This document shows, in pieces, positions 35,308 through 38,129 of a stretch of DNA of 38,129 nucleotides; the first letter of the stretch is position 1; each line of letters begins with the position of its first letter. A model generated the notes under the pieces. That model had not been told where the DNA came from and made no database searches. It saw only the letters and a list, made by a program, of their open reading frames with translations. The translations under genes were made by a program, and so were the position numbers. This stretch comes from Verrucomicrobiales bacterium (GTDB lineage: Bacteria; Verrucomicrobiota; Verrucomicrobiia; Methylacidiphilales; JAAUTS01), in assembly GCA_031265365.1 (NCBI GenBank), contig JAISCS010000019.1, forward strand, positions 1 through 38,129. The letters run 5' to 3'.

Positions 35308-38129
35308 TTACGTTGAGCGGCGGCGGCGCAAGAGGACGAGCAAGGCCGCGCCCGTCAGCAACAGCGCCCACGTGCCGGGTTCGGGGATGTTGGAGATGAG
35401 GCGCAGATTGTTGTCGAAAATGTCCAGCGTCCAATCGCCGTCGTCCACCATCAGCGCCGCGCCAAGCGCGTCCTGCACCTCTAACACCACATTACCGAGC
35501 GTCATGCCGGAAAAGCCGGCGCTGAGCAGCCACGTGTCACCCTCGGCGGGCGTGTAACCGTCGAGGAAATTCAGCCGGATGATGGAGTTGTTGGCAAAGG
35601 TCAGCTCGGGCGAGGAGATGTTTTTATCGCCGGTGTCGGTCGTGTAAACGGCCAGTTGGTCGCTGACGGAGTTGCCGGCAATATCCACGTTGAAAATCGA
35701 GCCGGCTTGGAACTCCACGCCGCTGATGTTTTTGCCAATCCACAACGCGCTCGCTTGCAGCGGACCGTCCACGTCACCGGGCGCGATGAAATAGCCGCTC
35801 TTTACCGTGAGGGTTCCGGCGATTTCGCTGCCGGTGGGCGCGCCAAGGGTGAGTTTTTGGCTGTCGGATTGGAAGTAAACACGTCCGGTGCCGGCGAGGT
35901 TGCCGACGCGCGCGTTGTTGGTGTACACCCACAGGTTGGACGCCATGTCCACGCGCACGTTGTTTTGCTCGGTCAGCGCCTGATCGTGCATGAGTGTGAT
36001 GTATGAGCCGCCCTCAATCAACACGGTGCCGTGCAGGTGCGTGCTGTTGTTGTTACGCAGATACACATTCGTCGCGGCAATCAGGCCGATGTCGGAGCCG
36101 TTGACGGTGTTGTGAATGGTGAGGCCGGCGCGGAAATCCACTATACCTTGCCCGTGGACAATGAGCGCGCGGTTGCCGGTGGAAACGGTGCCGCTGCCAA
36201 TGAAATTGGATTGACTGTTCACGCCGTTCAAAATCACGCCGCTGGCCACGTTCAGGTTGCCGTTGACGGTGATGGAGACATCGTTGGCGGTCGTGATTTT
36301 CAGCGCGTTGATGGTTTGCGCCGTGCCGGCGGCAATGGTTTCGGCGACTGAAACCAGCACGTTGTCATCGGCGGCGGCGTCAGTGAAAGTGGCGTGGTAT
36401 TCACCGGCGGCGAGCCGGCGGAAGCCTTTGTCGCCGCCGCTGGCGTAAGTCACCAAGTCGACGCTGTTGCCGACCGCCCACGGCACGATTTTCAAATTCG
36501 TCACGTTCGCGCCGGCGGTGCCGCTGTCCACGGTGCCGACCAGTCCAAGGTTCGTGTCACCGCCGTCCTTGATAATGAACCGTCCGGTGGCCTGGCCGGC
36601 GCTGAAGCTGTCGTTGAGCGCGCTGAACACCACGGTCGCGCCGTTGAACGAGTTGAGCGAGTCCGCGACGAGGCGGAAGCCCTCAAGGTTGCCCGTGTTG
36701 CCGGTCCAGCCGATGACATTGCGGCCGCTCCGCAAATTGACCGCGCCGACGGTCTGGTGGTTGATGGTGTTGGTGCCGCTGCCGAACACTTGCAAGTTGC
36801 CGGTGAACAAATTGATGGGCGCGTCGTCAATCACGTTATAGTCCGCGCCGGAGGTGGCGTTGTAGCCGGTGTGCAGGGCGAACATGGACAACCCCACGAT
36901 GCGGTTCCAAGTGGTGGCGACGTTGATGGCGCCCGCGCCGACGACGCGCGGCGAGGTCAGCGTCTGGTTTTCAATGCGCGCGTAAAAATTTCCGTCGAGC
37001 ACGTTCAGCGCACCGCCGTGCAGCGTGAGCACGTTGTCCGCGCCGCCGTTCAGGTACAAATTGTCCGGGCCGGTTTTGTTGAAATCGCCGGCGACGTCCA
37101 CCGCCGCGCTGAGGTTGATGTTGGTTCTGCCGTTGATGTAACGCGACTCGCCGCTGATGTTGCCGCTGAACAGCGGATTGAGGCCGTAATTGGTGGAAAA
37201 AGTTGCGTCGCCCAGAAATTGCAGCGCGCCGGTGACTGTGAACCACGGGTCGGAAATTTGCCCGATGGCGACGATGAAGTTCGCCTGCGGGTCGGTGAAG
37301 ACCAGCTTGCTGTTGGCGACGGCGTTTTTGAGATTGACGGTGCCCTCGTGCGTGTTGACATACACAAAATCCTTCGGGACGCTGACGGTGCCGCTGTAGG
37401 TGATGTTATTGAGCGTGTTGGTGTAAGCGCCCGGGCCGGTGAGGGTGAAGCCGCTGCCGACGCCGGTGGTGGCCTGGCTGAGCGTGACCTGGCCGGAACT
37501 GTTCACCGAGCGGATGTAGGTGCCCTCGGCGATGCCCGCGCCGGTGACGAGGGTGCCGAGCGTCAGTTGCCGCGCGTCGTAAGTGCCGGTGTACAGGGTC
37601 GTGGAACCGGCGGCGTAGGTGCCGCTGGTAACGCTGACGGCGGGGCCGGTCGTGGTCAGCGTGTAATCGCCGCTGCTGGCGCCGGTGGTTTTGCGGTCAA
37701 GCTGGATGGTTGACCCGCTGGCGTTGATGGAGGAGATGTAAGTATTGTCGTAAAGATTCGCGCCAGCCACGCGGTAGCCGAGTTTATTGGCGAGGTCCGG
37801 CCAGTTGCCGGTGGTGGTGGAAACATTCGTGGCTTGATTCATGCTGGAAAACACCCACGCGCCGAGGTCATAAGAAGTGCCGGTGGTGTTGAAGAACCAG
37901 AAATCGGCGGTGCCGGTGACATAATTGGCCCCGTCAGCGATGTCATAATTGGCGGCGTCATCTTTCCACTGCGCGTGTGCGGTCACTGTCAGCGCCGCTG
38001 ACAGTGGCAGAGCCAGCAGGAACGCGAGCGTCAGCGAGCGGTTAAGCGAATTGCCGAATTGCCGAATTGCCGAATTGCCGAATTGCCGAATTGCCGAATT
38101 GCCGAATTGCCGAATTGCCGAATTGCCGA
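35308..38129 (-). CDS. PEP-CTERM sorting-signal exported protein, 5' end running off the contig through an octanucleotide repeat
   Basis: C-terminus NIPEPGTWALLLTGAALLVLLRRRRST is a PEP-CTERM signal. The frame is open upstream of the ORF-track GTG (37986) through NSLNRSLTLAFLLALPLSAALTVTAHA and the (RQFGNSAI)n repeat to the contig edge. Confidence 0.8.
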   Translation of the reverse strand, partial: GNSAIRQFGNSAIRQFGNSAIRQFGNSLNRSLTLAFLLALPLSAALTVTAHAQWKDDAANYDIADGANYVTGTADFWFFNTTGTSYDLGAWVFSSMNQATNVSTTTGNWPDLANKLGYRVAGANLYDNTYISSINASGSTIQLDRKTTGASSGDYTLTTTGPAVSVTSGTYAAGSTTLYTGTYDARQLTLGTLVTGAGIAEGTYIRSVNSSGQVTLSQATTGVGSGFTLTGPGAYTNTLNNITYSGTVSVPKDFVYVNTHEGTVNLKNAVANSKLVFTDPQANFIVAIGQISDPWFTVTGALQFLGDATFSTNYGLNPLFSGNISGESRYINGRTNINLSAAVDVAGDFNKTGPDNLYLNGGADNVLTLHGGALNVLDGNFYARIENQTLTSPRVVGAGAINVATTWNRIVGLSMFALHTGYNATSGADYNVIDDAPINLFTGNLQVFGSGTNTINHQTVGAVNLRSGRNVIGWTGNTGNLEGFRLVADSLNSFNGATVVFSALNDSFSAGQATGRFIIKDGGDTNLGLVGTVDSGTAGANVTNLKIVPWAVGNSVDLVTYASGGDKGFRRLAAGEYHATFTDAAADDNVLVSVAETIAAGTAQTINALKITTANDVSITVNGNLNVASGVILNGVNSQSNFIGSGTVSTGNRALIVHGQGIVDFRAGLTIHNTVNGSDIGLIAATNVYLRNNNSTHLHGTVLIEGGSYITLMHDQALTEQNNVRVDMASNLWVYTNNARVGNLAGTGRVYFQSDSQKLTLGAPTGSEIAGTLTVKSGYFIAPGDVDGPLQASALWIGKNISGVEFQAGSIFNVDIAGNSVSDQLAVYTTDTGDKNISSPELTFANNSIIRLNFLDGYTPAEGDTWLLSAGFSGMTLGNVVLEVQDALGAALMVDDGDWTLDIFDNNLRLISNIPEPGTWALLLTGAALLVLLRRRRST
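38048..38129. repeat. Tandem octanucleotide repeat (GAATTGCC), 10 units to the contig end
   Basis: Direct reading; same unit and same flank as at 1-125. Confidence 0.98.

Noticed and set aside
36394-37713. 439-aa plus-strand ORF opposite the PEP-CTERM gene
   Set aside because: Shadow ORF; the minus-strand protein has signal peptide and PEP-CTERM features.
35308-37986. Autotransporter assignment for the right-end gene
   Set aside because: Repetitive beta-rich passenger-like sequence, but the C-terminus is a PEP-CTERM motif rather than a beta-barrel.
1-38129. Circular plasmid or phage genome because the ends overlap
   Set aside because: Carries core chromosomal genes (secA, rpmH-rnpA-yidD-yidC, waaA) and no replication or phage structural genes; the end overlap is better explained by a multi-copy repeat.
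1-38129. tRNA or rRNA genes
   Set aside because: No recognisable tRNA cloverleaf or rRNA segments were seen on reading; a covariance-model scan was not possible.

Overview
The window looks like one complete bacterial contig, probably Gram-negative and plausibly Verrucomicrobiota-like (waaA, a PEP-CTERM protein, NAKQIG-type proteins; the taxon is inference). Core genes are a nucleotidyltransferase, secA, waaA, a glutamine amidotransferase, a MIF-like tautomerase, an ABC-F ATPase, an envelope/lipoprotein operon (CsgG-like, LpoB-like, COG3014-like, YcfL-like), a PfkB-family kinase, and the rpmH-rnpA-yidD-yidC-jag cluster. Accessory content is a type I restriction-modification locus (hsdM-hsdS ... 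hsdR) that encloses a putative Kiwa pair (kwaA/kwaB-like) and rhuM, plus vapBC-like and other small toxin-antitoxin-like pairs. Two signals stand out. (1) A short motif, approximately CANNGTCAGCGG / CCGCTGACNNTG, is dispersed on the order of 100 times in both orientations, inside and between genes, and is nearly absent from the low-GC hsdS-Kiwa segment and a few other genes. (2) Both contig ends carry an (GAATTGCC)n octanucleotide array. On the minus strand this array reads as an open frame leading directly into a signal peptide that has no start codon of its own, which suggests translated, frame-shifting, phase-variable N-termini on a family of exported proteins. Several palindromic, MITE-like elements are also present, some of them contributing protein sequence. 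All calls were made by eye, with no database search.
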